From positions 1-64,000 of the forward strand of contig JACIYN010000061.1 in assembly GCA_014359885.1 (NCBI GenBank): 64,000 nucleotides of DNA, given 5' to 3'. The DNA comes from Desulfacinum sp. (lineage in GTDB: Bacteria; Desulfobacterota; Syntrophobacteria; Syntrophobacterales; DSM-9756). The notes beneath the pieces were generated by a model. The model had not been told where the DNA came from and searched no databases. It saw only the letters and a program-made list of their open reading frames with translations. This document shows, piece after piece, positions 55,354 through 63,677 of the stretch (its first letter is position 1; each line of letters starts with the position of its first letter). Position numbers and translations under genes: made by a program.

Positions 55354-56232
55354 CTACCGGAACACGCCGGAGAACGGAAGGGTCTCGTATCGGTCCAGAA
55401 GCAACACGGCGACACCGCCCAGGATCCAGCACGCTCCCAGGGCCCAGTCCAGCGGTGTGGAGCGGAAGGATTCCCGGGTCGGGAATCGGCCGGTAAAGCC
55501 GCGGCACAGCATGGCCTCGTGGACGCGTTCCGTTCTTTCGAGGCTGCGAACGAAAAGCATGCCGAGAAAATTGCCCAGGACGTGGATCGTGCGGCGGTTG
55601 GTGCCTGGCCGGAATCCGCGCACGTTCATGCCAACCCAGAGGCGGCTCATCTCATGCCGGAAGACAAAGACGTAGCGGTACATGATGAGCAGCATCTGGC
55701 AGAGGGGGTCGGGTACTCCCAATCGGGCCAGGGCGTTCACCGTTCGGGGAAACGGGCCCGTGCGAAGCAGAGGTTCCATGAGAAGTGCCACGCTCATGGC
55801 CTTGGCCGCCACCAAGGCGGCCACTGAAAATCCCCGGAAATTGATTTGGATCCATATCCCCTCGCCCAATGTGGCCACCTGGTCTCCGGGCAGTACCGGC
55901 ACGGTCAACGGCAGGACGACAAAGAACATGGCAAGAAAAGCGGCCATGGCGGCAATCCGACGGGCCGCAAGTCTCCAAGGGGTTCCGGCGACCATCAGAG
56001 CCGACGCGGAAACGGCGCAACACAGGAGCGCCGTGCCCACCGTGCCGACGGAGGCGGCGCAGAAGGAGAAAAGGAGAAGAGAAGCGATCTTGATGCGGGG
56101 GTCCCAACGATGAAAGAGGGTCTGCCGCCGGCCTTCCTCCACCCCCGGCAACTCCGGGACAGACCAGAGTTCCTGCTCTCCCCTGCTCCGCGGGCGGGAG
56201 GTTCCACCTGTTTTTCCCAGCTTCATCTCCAT
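55354..56232 (-). CDS. cbiQ: ECF transporter transmembrane T component CbiQ
   Basis: A 292-residue membrane protein with about six hydrophobic segments. It shows the coupling-helix motifs of T components in the C-terminal half (GMNVRGF and EAMLCRGFTGRFP, the A-R-G type signatures). It joins the CbiM substrate protein to the ATPase. The N-terminal 45 residues are hydrophilic and longer than usual. It overlaps the end of cbiM by 10 bases on the same strand. Confidence 0.9.
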   Translation of the reverse strand: MEMKLGKTGGTSRPRSRGEQELWSVPELPGVEEGRRQTLFHRWDPRIKIASLLLFSFCAASVGTVGTALLCCAVSASALMVAGTPWRLAARRIAAMAAFLAMFFVVLPLTVPVLPGDQVATLGEGIWIQINFRGFSVAALVAAKAMSVALLMEPLLRTGPFPRTVNALARLGVPDPLCQMLLIMYRYVFVFRHEMSRLWVGMNVRGFRPGTNRRTIHVLGNFLGMLFVRSLERTERVHEAMLCRGFTGRFPTRESFRSTPLDWALGACWILGGVAVLLLDRYETLPFSGVFR

Positions 56233-56843
56233 TCCGCCTTCCAGGCCCCCTGAGTGATGAGCTCCGGCTTGACCCTGCCGACGAAGGCCAGCACCGAAGC
56301 CGTGACCAAGGCTTCCACGACGACCACAGGCACATGGGCCGCCAGGGCGATCTTCGCCACTCCAAAGAAATCCTCACCCCCCAAGGCCAGCAACACGGCC
56401 AGGCCACAGGCGGCCACGGCCACGGCTGTTCCGGACGCCACAGCGCCCGCCAAAATCCGAACGCGATCCGGGGAGTTTCGAAAACGGCTGAAAAATGCTC
56501 CGGAGAGCCAGGCAGGCAGTCCCATCATCAGGGCGTTGGCGCCCAGTGCCGTGAGCCCTCCGAATTGAAAGAGAAGACATTGGAGCAGCAGCCCCAGAAA
56601 CACAGCCAAAAAGGCGCTCCATCCTAGGATGATCCCCACGAGGCCTGGCAGCAGCAAGTGGACGCTGGTGGGGCCCAGGGGCACGTGCACCAAGGATGCC
56701 ACGAAGAAAGCGGAGGTCATGACCGCCACCTTGGGAAGGTCCTGCGCTCGGGTCTTCCGAAGGCTGAGGGACAAACAGCCGGCACTCAATGCGTAACACG
56801 CCAGGGCCACCTTGGTGGGAAGAACTCCGTCGGCGATATGCAT
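56223..56843 (-). CDS. cbiM: Cobalt/nickel ECF substrate component CbiM
   Basis: A 206-residue membrane protein starting MHIADGVLP, in which the N-terminal amine and His-2 are metal ligands in the family, and containing VHVPLGPTSVHLLLPGL with the second set of His. Six to seven transmembrane segments are predicted. It binds Co(II) or Ni(II) for uptake. The neighbouring cobalamin-controlled peptide operon favours cobalt, but the metal cannot be proven from sequence. It follows a small accessory gene by 4 bases. Confidence 0.92.
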   Translation of the reverse strand: MHIADGVLPTKVALACYALSAGCLSLSLRKTRAQDLPKVAVMTSAFFVASLVHVPLGPTSVHLLLPGLVGIILGWSAFLAVFLGLLLQCLLFQFGGLTALGANALMMGLPAWLSGAFFSRFRNSPDRVRILAGAVASGTAVAVAACGLAVLLALGGEDFFGVAKIALAAHVPVVVVEALVTASVLAFVGRVKPELITQGAWKAEWR

Positions 56844-56847
56844 GATT

Positions 56848-57222
56848 TCAACTCCCTCCGTCCGGACGCCTGCGGGACAGAACGAAGGCCGCCGCGCCGA
56901 AGATCCCCAGGATATAACCGATGCCGCCCAGAACATCCCTCAGGGTCGGCTTATCCCTGGAGGCCCGAAGTCGAGCCAGTTCGCGTTTGATCTGGCGAAG
57001 TTCCTGGGAGGTCTCCTGTTGATGTTGCTGAAGTATGCTTAGAACTTGTGTGCAGGCAGGCGCCCGGGAGTGTCCGGTAGTGTTTGAGCCTGCTTGTTCC
57101 GTGGGGGTCCCGACCCCTCGAGCGGTCTCCTCTGCGGCGTTCGCTGAAAGGCCCGCGAAAAAGGAAAGCATGGCGAAGGTCAGCCACACGAGCAGCTTTG
57201 CGTCTAGGGATGCCCGCTTCAT
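56848..57222 (-). CDS. Small secreted-anchored accessory protein of the cobalt/nickel ECF system
   Basis: A 124-residue protein with an N-terminal signal-like helix (LLVWLTFAMLSFFAGLSANA), a periplasmic Ser/Thr-rich and Gln-rich coiled-coil part (LQQHQQETSQELRQIKRELARL) and a C-terminal membrane helix (GGIGYILGIFGAAAFVLS). It lies between the CbiM gene and the 57226 gene and shares their strand. The layout resembles the CbiL/NikL-like small components in Desulfovibrio; homology is not proven. Confidence 0.65.
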   Translation of the reverse strand: MKRASLDAKLLVWLTFAMLSFFAGLSANAAEETARGVGTPTEQAGSNTTGHSRAPACTQVLSILQQHQQETSQELRQIKRELARLRASRDKPTLRDVLGGIGYILGIFGAAAFVLSRRRPDGGS

Positions 57223-57225
57223 CGG

Positions 57226-57618
57226 CTATTTGCTCCAGTCCTCTTTTTTCAAGGTGTAGGTGGCCTTGTGCCCCATGGACGCGTTCACCTCGATGGTGAG
57301 ATCGCATGCCGTGCCCGGTGCGTCAAACTGAAAAAGCCCCTGGTTGTCCGTTTTTCCCTCCGCCACCGTCTTTCCGTGCGTTCCGAAAACCACCACGGCA
57401 GCTTCGGCCACAGGGGATCCGTCCGGAAAATAGCTTTCCACATAGACGGTCCGCCCTTCCACATAGGCAAACACGTTAACCTTGTGGGCCGAGGCCGTCC
57501 CGGCCAAAAGAAAGGTCGCCGCCGTCCAGACGATGATTAGCCAAAGACCCGAAAGGTTTCCCCTGTCTCCGACCGTTTCCTTCCACCATGGCGCCCCTCG
57601 TCCTGCCTCTCTTCTCAT
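57226..57618 (-). CDS. Secreted Ig-like accessory protein of the cobalt/nickel ECF system
   Basis: A 130-residue protein with an N-terminal membrane or signal segment (LWLIIVWTAATFLLAGTASA), then a single beta-sandwich starting HKVNVFAYVEGRTVYVESYF and ending in a Thr/Lys strand. The post-signal His resembles carboxypeptidase-regulatory-like or NikK/CbiK-type periplasmic components found beside nickel and cobalt ECF genes. The first mature residue His after ASA could be a metal ligand. ATG at 57618 has GGAGG upstream. It is the first gene of the transporter operon. Confidence 0.75.
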   Translation of the reverse strand: MRREAGRGAPWWKETVGDRGNLSGLWLIIVWTAATFLLAGTASAHKVNVFAYVEGRTVYVESYFPDGSPVAEAAVVVFGTHGKTVAEGKTDNQGLFQFDAPGTACDLTIEVNASMGHKATYTLKKEDWSK

Positions 57619-57860
57619 GATTGATTTCCTCCACTGGCGAGCGGAAAAAAAAGAGGCCGACACCGAACCCATTCGATGCCGGCCTTCGTGGCCTTGTTGC
57701 CTTTCCTGGGGAAAGTGCCCTCGGGGGCGGAGCCCTCGGGGCGTTGAGCCGGAAGCCCCCTTCTTGGAGGCGGTACCGCCTGTATCAGTAGCAAAGAGCG
57801 AAGAGGAATTCAAGCCCCGATGCCCTTCCGGCACTTGCGAAATGTGTTGCAGGCGATTAT
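57619..57860 (-). promoter_or_regulatory. Structured leader of the cobalt/nickel transporter operon
   Basis: On the minus strand a TATAAT box lies at about 57857-57862. About 200 bases of palindrome-rich sequence follow (GGCGGTACCGCC, GGGGC...GCCCC), ending in a strong terminator 26 bases before the first gene. Some pieces (GCCGGAAGGGCATCGGGGC, CGCTCTTTGCTACTGA) loosely recall cobalamin aptamer parts, but I cannot align a full aptamer. It is a candidate metal- or cobalamin-sensing attenuator. Confidence 0.45.
57645..57685 (-). terminator. Attenuator-like terminator in the cobalt/nickel operon leader
   Basis: On the minus strand AGGCCGGCATCGAA and TTCGGTGTCGGCCT pair and are followed by CT8. 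It is located upstream of the operon's first gene, not behind a gene. Confidence 0.85.
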
Positions 57861-57911
57861 AAGAGCTCATCCGCAAGGGGGACCCGGCCACCGCATTGTC
57901 AAGAGTGCACC

Positions 57912-59474
57912 ATGATCAAGCGTAACCTCAAGGATTCACCCCATGGGCCCATCCTCGTAGTGGAGACGGGACCGGCGTTCGATCCGGCGACTTGGCGCAT
58001 CTTGCACGAGGAATGCGGTCCGGCTCTCAAGGGCCCTGTGCGCACCTCTTCGGAAATCAAGCGGGCCTTGGAAGAATTCCATCCGGAGCTTTTGCTGGTT
58101 GATGCGCCCCCGGGATGGAATCCTTCTGCTCTGCGCGCATCCTTGGGGGACGAATCCGGACCTTCCCCACCGTTGGTGCTCCTGGGTTGTCCCGAGGATG
58201 CGGGCTTTCCCGAAAAGGTACTGGAAAGCGGCGCCGAGGGATGGGTCTTCAAACCGCCTCGACCGCGGGAAGTGACCTTGGTGGCAGAGCATATCCGCCG
58301 GCGCAGGAACGCCCTTTCCCTGGCACTCAACAGGATGAAGATCCAGGGCATGAGCGCGCTTGCGGCCGCCTTCGCGCAGAATTGCACCCATGCCCTTTCC
58401 CACATCCTGGACCGGGTGAGTCGCGCGCGGGCAGCCTGCACAGGGCAAAATGTCGTGGGGAACCTACTGGGCGATGCGCATCGGGCGGCCGTTGAGGCCG
58501 AGAGCCTTCTACGGGGCTTTCTCTCCCTGGCGGGGCAAGGCGATCTGCGCCCACAACCCCTGGACTTGTCGGCAGCCGTCCAGGAGGTGTGTGCCCATCT
58601 GTTTCAAGGCCCGCGGGCGCCCACGGTGGACATCTCCGTGGGATGCCATCTGATGCGGGTACTGGCCGATCGAGACGCCTTGCGAACGGTGCTGGAAACC
58701 GTTCTGCAAGAAATGGGATCCACGCCCGATCGCGCCGGAGTGGTGCGTATCGGGCTGAAAAACGTTCGCATTCCGCATGGTGGACCGTTGTGGGAAGTCC
58801 TGTCGTCGGGGCAGTACGTCAGGATGGAGCTGGAGGGCTGCGGTGCGGAAGGCCGGACCGGAACCCGACGCACCACATTTCACCCGGAAGCCCATACGGC
58901 GCCCCCTGGTGCTCACGGGGGTCTAAACATGGAAATGTTCCAGGCACTGGCCTTGGTCCACGCGCAGGGCGGCCACCTTGACCTTAAACCGCGGCCTGGG
59001 GGCGGAACGGTGGTGACGATCTACCTACCTGCCGCGGTTTCGAGCCAGGAGCCAAGCCGGCGCGGGCTCCGAGCCCCGGGGCCTGCGCGGGCGCGGATTC
59101 TGGCCATGGACGACGAGCCGATGCTTCGCCAGCTGGCGGAGGCCGTCCTGAATCACCTGGGCTACGAGTGCGACACGGCCGCCCACGGTCAGGAAGCTCT
59201 CATGCTGTACAAACGGGCGCTGGATGCGGGCCGGCGATACGACATGGTGGTTCTGGATCTCACCGTGAAAGGGGGTCTGGGGGGCATTCCCACCATGGCT
59301 CAGCTACTTGCCATCGATCCACAAGTGAAGGCGGTCATCTATACCGGATATTCGGAAGACCCGATTTTCCAAAATTATCGCCTGCACGGTTTCAAAGGAG
59401 CCATGCGAAAGCCCTATTCCGTAAAGGAAATGGCGGTGATGGTTCGCCGCATCCTCGGAAGAAGCGAGCACTGA
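57912..59474 (+). CDS. Hybrid signalling protein: degenerate kinase with C-terminal receiver
   Basis: A 520-residue protein. Residues 10-130 resemble a receiver fold without the normal Asp triad. Residues 145-380 correspond to a histidine-kinase region in which the phospho-acceptor is at best the His of NCTHALSHIL. The ATP-binding part (GLNMEMFQALALVHAQGGHL, GGGTVVTIYLP) lacks clear N and G1 boxes. A complete receiver follows (about 395-515): ILAMDDEPMLRQL, MVVLDLTVKGG, VIYTGYSED, MRKPYSV. It is probably not an active kinase; the receiver likely gets phosphate from elsewhere. No partner regulator is adjacent. Confidence 0.75.
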   Translation: MIKRNLKDSPHGPILVVETGPAFDPATWRILHEECGPALKGPVRTSSEIKRALEEFHPELLLVDAPPGWNPSALRASLGDESGPSPPLVLLGCPEDAGFPEKVLESGAEGWVFKPPRPREVTLVAEHIRRRRNALSLALNRMKIQGMSALAAAFAQNCTHALSHILDRVSRARAACTGQNVVGNLLGDAHRAAVEAESLLRGFLSLAGQGDLRPQPLDLSAAVQEVCAHLFQGPRAPTVDISVGCHLMRVLADRDALRTVLETVLQEMGSTPDRAGVVRIGLKNVRIPHGGPLWEVLSSGQYVRMELEGCGAEGRTGTRRTTFHPEAHTAPPGAHGGLNMEMFQALALVHAQGGHLDLKPRPGGGTVVTIYLPAAVSSQEPSRRGLRAPGPARARILAMDDEPMLRQLAEAVLNHLGYECDTAAHGQEALMLYKRALDAGRRYDMVVLDLTVKGGLGGIPTMAQLLAIDPQVKAVIYTGYSEDPIFQNYRLHGFKGAMRKPYSVKEMAVMVRRILGRSEH

Positions 59475-59489
59475 TCCTGGATTTTGCTC

Positions 59490-59708
59490 TCACTCGTTCA
59501 TCTGCGGCCAAGGACGCTCCTTGGACTCCTCCACATAGTAGCAGAACCGGTCCCACTCAACCTCTCGGAGACTTACGGGACAGCGAAGGCGAACCTTCCG
59601 CTCCGTGACCTCCACCACCTCCCAGTCACCGCTGCGCGGACCGCCTTCGATGGAGATCTTCTGGCCCGGCGCCAGCGGGTAGGGGCGAAAGACGACAACG
59701 CCTGCCAT
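59490..59708 (-). CDS. Small hypothetical protein
   Basis: A 72-residue protein, acidic and basic mixed, with FRPYPLAPGQKISIEGGPRSG and REVEWDRFCYYVEE. It looks like a small beta-barrel or SH3-like fold (alternating strands, WEVVEVTERKVRLRCPVS). ATG 59708 follows GAGGAAAACC. The gene converges on the hybrid-signalling gene with 15 bases between. Family unknown. Confidence 0.6.
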   Translation of the reverse strand: MAGVVVFRPYPLAPGQKISIEGGPRSGDWEVVEVTERKVRLRCPVSLREVEWDRFCYYVEESKERPWPQMNE

Positions 59709-60018
59709 GGTTTTCCTCACAGCGATGGATTTACCCCTTGGTCTGCCGCTGAGCACCAGCCCCGCGGAGGGGCACATTTGGAAGCCGCCCAAACACTCGA
59801 ACGCATCCGCCGGCCGCCTTCCCCCCGATGGCTTCTTTTCGCAGCCAGCGAGGGCTGCACTCCGAGAGAGGCGGCGCTTGCGCGGTGTGTGCATTGTACA
59901 TGCTCGTCATCCCGGCGGAAACGAGGACGAAACATTTCCGGCAGGCCCAGCCTCCCACTCCCCGTTGGATAGGCGGACGAGCTCGTGGAGTGATGTTCCG
60001 GGGGGGGCGAACAAGCAA
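59709..60018. other. Spacer without recognised gene
   Basis: It carries a degenerate GCAGCC...GGGCTGC palindrome near 59840 and otherwise nothing I can assign. Confidence 0.4.
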
Positions 60019-61341
60019 CTATGCCCCGGTCTTTTCCCTTTCCGAAAGGATGTCCTGGATGGCTCCTTCGATCTTGCTCAAGGCTCCCAGCCGTTCCTTG
60101 GCCTTCTCCAGGTAGGGAAGGGCCTGGGGGTTCTTGTGGCGCCCGAGGGCCTGGGCCGCCCAGTTCACCACATAAGGACTCTCGTGCTCTGTGAGCTGAG
60201 TCAGCAGGGAGAAGCTCTCCTCTGTGGGAACGGCGCCGAGAACCATGATGAGGCCCACCTTGAGTTCATCGAACGCGGCATTTTCGGATAGCACTTGGGC
60301 AATGACGGGAACCGCCTTCTCGCCCATGGCTTCTAGTTGTTTGAGGCACATCTGGGCGAAATAGGGGAACCGGAACATGGACAGCTCGGCCAGAAGCCGC
60401 GGCACCGCTTCGTGGGAAAAGGACGCCAGCAGATCCGGAACGAAGAGGCTGGCCCAGGAAAACGTGTAGCACAGAGGCAGCAGGTAGGGGATCATGTCCG
60501 GGCCCGCTTGCCTGATCTCGGCCAGGACCGGCTCCAGGGCCCGGCGCCTCGCTTCCACCCCTTCCGCATCCCGTTGGGGAAACCGTTTCATGTCGTTGGC
60601 CAGTTTGAGCTTGCCCGCCAGCCGTCCCAGGCGGTCGTCCCCCGTTCGGGGGAATTGCTTTTCATAGGTCCGAGCGCGCTGGGCGATCCAGAACTTTTCC
60701 AGCCAGGTGGCCGGAGAGTAGAAGTGCACCAGCTCCTTCCGCTCCAGGCCCTCCCGCTTGTGATAGCCGTTTTCCTGGAAGAAATCCTTCTCTTCCACCG
60801 CCACCTGCCAGCGGGTTCGGGCCCTGTAGAAGGCGGCGTCGTAATCGCCCGTGGCCAGGCAGGCGGTGACCACGATGTCATGGAGCCGGTCGTCTTCCGG
60901 ATAAACCTCCAGGAGCCGCTCGGCGTGTCGGCGGGCCTTGTCGTAGGATCCTTCCAGCAGATGGCTGAATCCCTTTTCCACATCCTTCTGGAGTTTCTCC
61001 CGGCGCTTGGCCCTTTCCTCCATCTGCTGAAGTTCGTCCTTGGGGAGCGCCTTCCGGGCCTCCTCGTGGTGCGGAAGGCAGCACTTCTTGTACTTCTTGC
61101 CCGAGCCGCACGGACACGGCTCGTTTCGTCCCACCCGTTTCACGATGAGGTGGTCCGCCAGGGCCATCTGGCGACGCGAGGTCTTGTAGTCCTCGATGAG
61201 TTTGTCCAGATCCTGATCCCGAAGGCCGTAGCGGGCGAGCACGGTGTCGCGGTGGACCCCCTGCATGATGTCGTAGACGGGTTGCCACGGGTTGCCGGAG
61301 GCCGAAGGGGAAGTCCCGGGGGTGGAACTAGAACCGCTCAT
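60019..61341 (-). CDS. SEC-C motif protein with helical repeats
   Basis: A 440-residue protein. After a Ser/Pro-rich start and a short helix region, a SEC-C zinc motif (GRNEPCPCGSGKKYKKCC, about residues 73-90) is followed by a charged coiled stretch, a TPR-like section (ARRHAERLLEVYPED) and HEAT-like helices to the end (MGEKAVPVIAQVLSENAAF). SEC-C motifs bind ribosomes or SecB in SecA; here the protein is probably a cytosolic scaffold. The function is unknown. ATG 61341 follows AAAGGACG. Confidence 0.8.
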   Translation of the reverse strand: MSGSSSTPGTSPSASGNPWQPVYDIMQGVHRDTVLARYGLRDQDLDKLIEDYKTSRRQMALADHLIVKRVGRNEPCPCGSGKKYKKCCLPHHEEARKALPKDELQQMEERAKRREKLQKDVEKGFSHLLEGSYDKARRHAERLLEVYPEDDRLHDIVVTACLATGDYDAAFYRARTRWQVAVEEKDFFQENGYHKREGLERKELVHFYSPATWLEKFWIAQRARTYEKQFPRTGDDRLGRLAGKLKLANDMKRFPQRDAEGVEARRRALEPVLAEIRQAGPDMIPYLLPLCYTFSWASLFVPDLLASFSHEAVPRLLAELSMFRFPYFAQMCLKQLEAMGEKAVPVIAQVLSENAAFDELKVGLIMVLGAVPTEESFSLLTQLTEHESPYVVNWAAQALGRHKNPQALPYLEKAKERLGALSKIEGAIQDILSEREKTGA

Positions 61342-61425
61342 GGAACGTCCTTTCTGTGAGTGGCGATTTGAATCACGAAAGTCTGCCGCAAAGCATCGGA
61401 TCTCTACCACCTTTGGTCCATGGTG

Positions 61426-61992
61426 TCAAAACTCCACTGGGCTCCGCGGAGCCCCACCGGTCTTTCCCAGGTTACGGGCGATGACCTCGGCGATCTCTTC
61501 CGCAGACAGGGAACCGGAATCCACGGCCACATGGGCGACCAGCCGGTAGAGCGGGCGCCTTCTTTCCAGGAGCTGAGCGGTCTCGTCCTGGACGTGGCGG
61601 CCGGTGAGCGACGGTCTTTGCGTTGCGGTCTTGGGATCCAGGGCGAGGCGCTGGAGGATCACCGGAAGGTCGCAATCCAGCCAGACCACGTGGAAGCGGC
61701 CGCGCAGGATCTTTCCGTTCCTTTCCCTTTCCACAATTCCGCCTCCCGTGGCCACCACCAACCCCTCTTCCCGGCTGATCTGGTCCAGAAGGCCCGATTC
61801 CGCTTCCCGGAAGGCCTCCCAGCCGTTTTGAGCAACGAAATGGGCGATGGAGGTCCCGAACCGCTCCGTCAGCACGCGGTCCATGTCCACGAAGCGCCAT
61901 CCCAGGCGCGCGGCCAGCAGGTCGCCCACCGTGCTCTTCCCCGTGCCGCGGTATCCGATGAGAGCAATCCGCCGAATCGAGTTTTCTTCCAA
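61426..61992 (-). CDS. aroK: Shikimate kinase
   Basis: A 188-residue P-loop kinase with Walker A IALIGYRGTGKSTVG, the shikimate-binding FVDMDRVLTERFG and GWEAFREAE, ATGGGIVER and the lid Arg region in RRRPLYRLV. I chose TTG 61992, with GAGGAGG 9 bases upstream; no in-frame ATG fits better. It phosphorylates shikimate in aromatic amino acid synthesis. The type II dehydroquinase aroQ is divergent from it 300 bases away. Confidence 0.9.
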   Translation of the reverse strand: MEENSIRRIALIGYRGTGKSTVGDLLAARLGWRFVDMDRVLTERFGTSIAHFVAQNGWEAFREAESGLLDQISREEGLVVATGGGIVERERNGKILRGRFHVVWLDCDLPVILQRLALDPKTATQRPSLTGRHVQDETAQLLERRRPLYRLVAHVAVDSGSLSAEEIAEVIARNLGKTGGAPRSPVEF

Positions 61993-62298
61993 CCTCCAAT
62001 GCCTCCTCAATAAGGCGAAGTGGAGCGACCGGGCGCCATGGAACAGCCGGTCAGCCGTTTCGCGGCTTTCGCCGTTCCCACAGACCGTTCCTGCCGCATT
62101 GTCGTCCTTTCGCGTTCCCTGGCCCTTTTCTTTTCCATGAGCCTCCCCCATCGTGCGAGGCGAGATAAGACAGGAGCAAGAAATCCTTGGCCCATGCAGG
62201 CCTAAACGGTAAATAGATTTTCCAGCACGCGCAAGGACAAAGCCTGCGGTGATATAGGGATTCGAACGCATCCACGATGGGAACGGGAGGCCAAGCCC
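61993..62298. other. Divergent spacer between aroK and aroQ
   Basis: About 300 bases that must hold the promoters of both genes. No repeat or RNA structure stands out. Confidence 0.4.
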
Positions 62299-62745
62299 AT
62301 GAAACGGATCCTCGTGCTCCACGGAATCAACCTGAACATGTTCGGGCGGCGGGACAGCACCCACTACGGAAACATGACCCTCACGGCCATCGATGAGCGC
62401 ATCCAGGCGCTCGCCGCTGAACTGGGCGTGCAGGTGGAATGCTTTCAATCGAACCGGGAAGACCAGCTGGTGGAAAGGATTCATCGGGCCCTGGACGACG
62501 GAACGGACGCCGTGGTGATCAACGCCGGCGCCTGGACCCACTACAACTATGCCATTCGGGATGCACTGGAGATTTTGAAGGTGCCGGTCGTGGAGGTGCA
62601 TATGTCCAATATCCACGCCCGAGAGTCTTTCCGCGCAACGTCCGTGCTGGCTCCCGTGGTCCGGGGCCAGATTTCCGGTTTCGGTGTTCTCAGCTATCTT
62701 CTGGGACTTCGTGCCGCCGTGGATCTCCTGGAAGAACAGGGGTGA
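62299..62745 (+). CDS. aroQ: 3-dehydroquinate dehydratase, type II
   Basis: A 148-residue dodecameric-type dehydroquinase. The catalytic Tyr is in THYGNMTL, the Asn/His in VINAGAWTHYNYAI, and VEVHMSNIHARESFR plus GFGVLSYLLGLRA complete the fold. It makes 3-dehydroshikimate. The active-site lid Arg is in FQSNRED. It is divergent from aroK. Confidence 0.95.
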   Translation: MKRILVLHGINLNMFGRRDSTHYGNMTLTAIDERIQALAAELGVQVECFQSNREDQLVERIHRALDDGTDAVVINAGAWTHYNYAIRDALEILKVPVVEVHMSNIHARESFRATSVLAPVVRGQISGFGVLSYLLGLRAAVDLLEEQG

Positions 62746-62922
62746 TGAACGCATTGGATCCGGAGCCGGCTTCAAGAAATCGGCTTTCGGGCCTTGGGAT
62801 CAGGCCGAGGCGGTTTATTTTCGCCATACCTGACCAGGAGCCGGCACAAGCCCGTTGACGATGCGCAGCCCTTCGGGTAGGAGGAGCGGCGCTGGGCGAG
62901 ATGCGTAAACGATGGGGTAACC

Positions 62923-63663
62923 ATGAGACGACCTTTCGCTTTGGATCAACCGTGGATGAAGCCTGTGCCGATCCTGGCCGCCGGCCTGCTCAGGCTGCTT
63001 CACCACAGCTGTTCCTTTTCCGCCTTGGGGCTGGAGCATCTCCAAAGGGCATTGTCGGGGCCCGGCGCCTGCCTGTTCACCACCTGGCATTGCATGTTTC
63101 CTGCGGTGGTCCACTTTTTCCGAAACTTGGACGGGGTTCTCATGGTGAGCCGTTCCCAGGACGGAGAATGGGCATCGCGCATCGTGCACCACCTGGGCTA
63201 CCAAACCGTGCGGGGGTCCAGCCACCGGGGCGGCTCCCAGGCCCTTCGCGCCATGCTGCGCCTCACCCGCCTGGGTCATTACGCCGGTCTCATCGCGGAC
63301 GGTTCCCAGGGGCCCGCCAGGGTGGCCCAGGCCGGGATCGTATGGCTGGCGCGAGCCACGGGCCTTCCCTTGTATCCCGTCTGCATGGCCGCCCACCCGT
63401 GCGTGCGCCTTTCCAGCTGGGACCGAACCATCATCGCCCGGCCCTTTGCCACCGTGGTCATGGCCTTCGGCGATCCCATCCAGGTGCTGCGCAACGTCCC
63501 CCCGGAAGGGCTGGAATCGTACCGGAGCCGGCTCCAGGACGCCCTGAACCGCCTGGCGGACCAGGCGGAAACGGCCGCGCGGCACGGCGCAGGCGTTCCC
63601 ATCCCATCCCAGGCAGCCCGAGCCGCCGGGCGGATCGGGCCCGGTCCAATCTTTACCCCTTGA
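62923..63663 (+). CDS. DUF374 family acyltransferase-like protein
   Basis: A 246-residue protein. The motif TTWHCMFPAVVHFF has the H of an acyltransferase-like HX4-type site, and VRGSSHRGGSQALRAML, GLIADGSQGPARVAQ and GLPLYPVCMAA follow in the usual DUF374 order. Members are lysophospholipid acyltransferase relatives, often linked to lipid A. The next gene is a FabH-type ketoacyl synthase, which fits a lipid role. Confidence 0.82.
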   Translation: MRRPFALDQPWMKPVPILAAGLLRLLHHSCSFSALGLEHLQRALSGPGACLFTTWHCMFPAVVHFFRNLDGVLMVSRSQDGEWASRIVHHLGYQTVRGSSHRGGSQALRAMLRLTRLGHYAGLIADGSQGPARVAQAGIVWLARATGLPLYPVCMAAHPCVRLSSWDRTIIARPFATVVMAFGDPIQVLRNVPPEGLESYRSRLQDALNRLADQAETAARHGAGVPIPSQAARAAGRIGPGPIFTP

Positions 63664-63677
63664 GAAAGGAGAAATGC

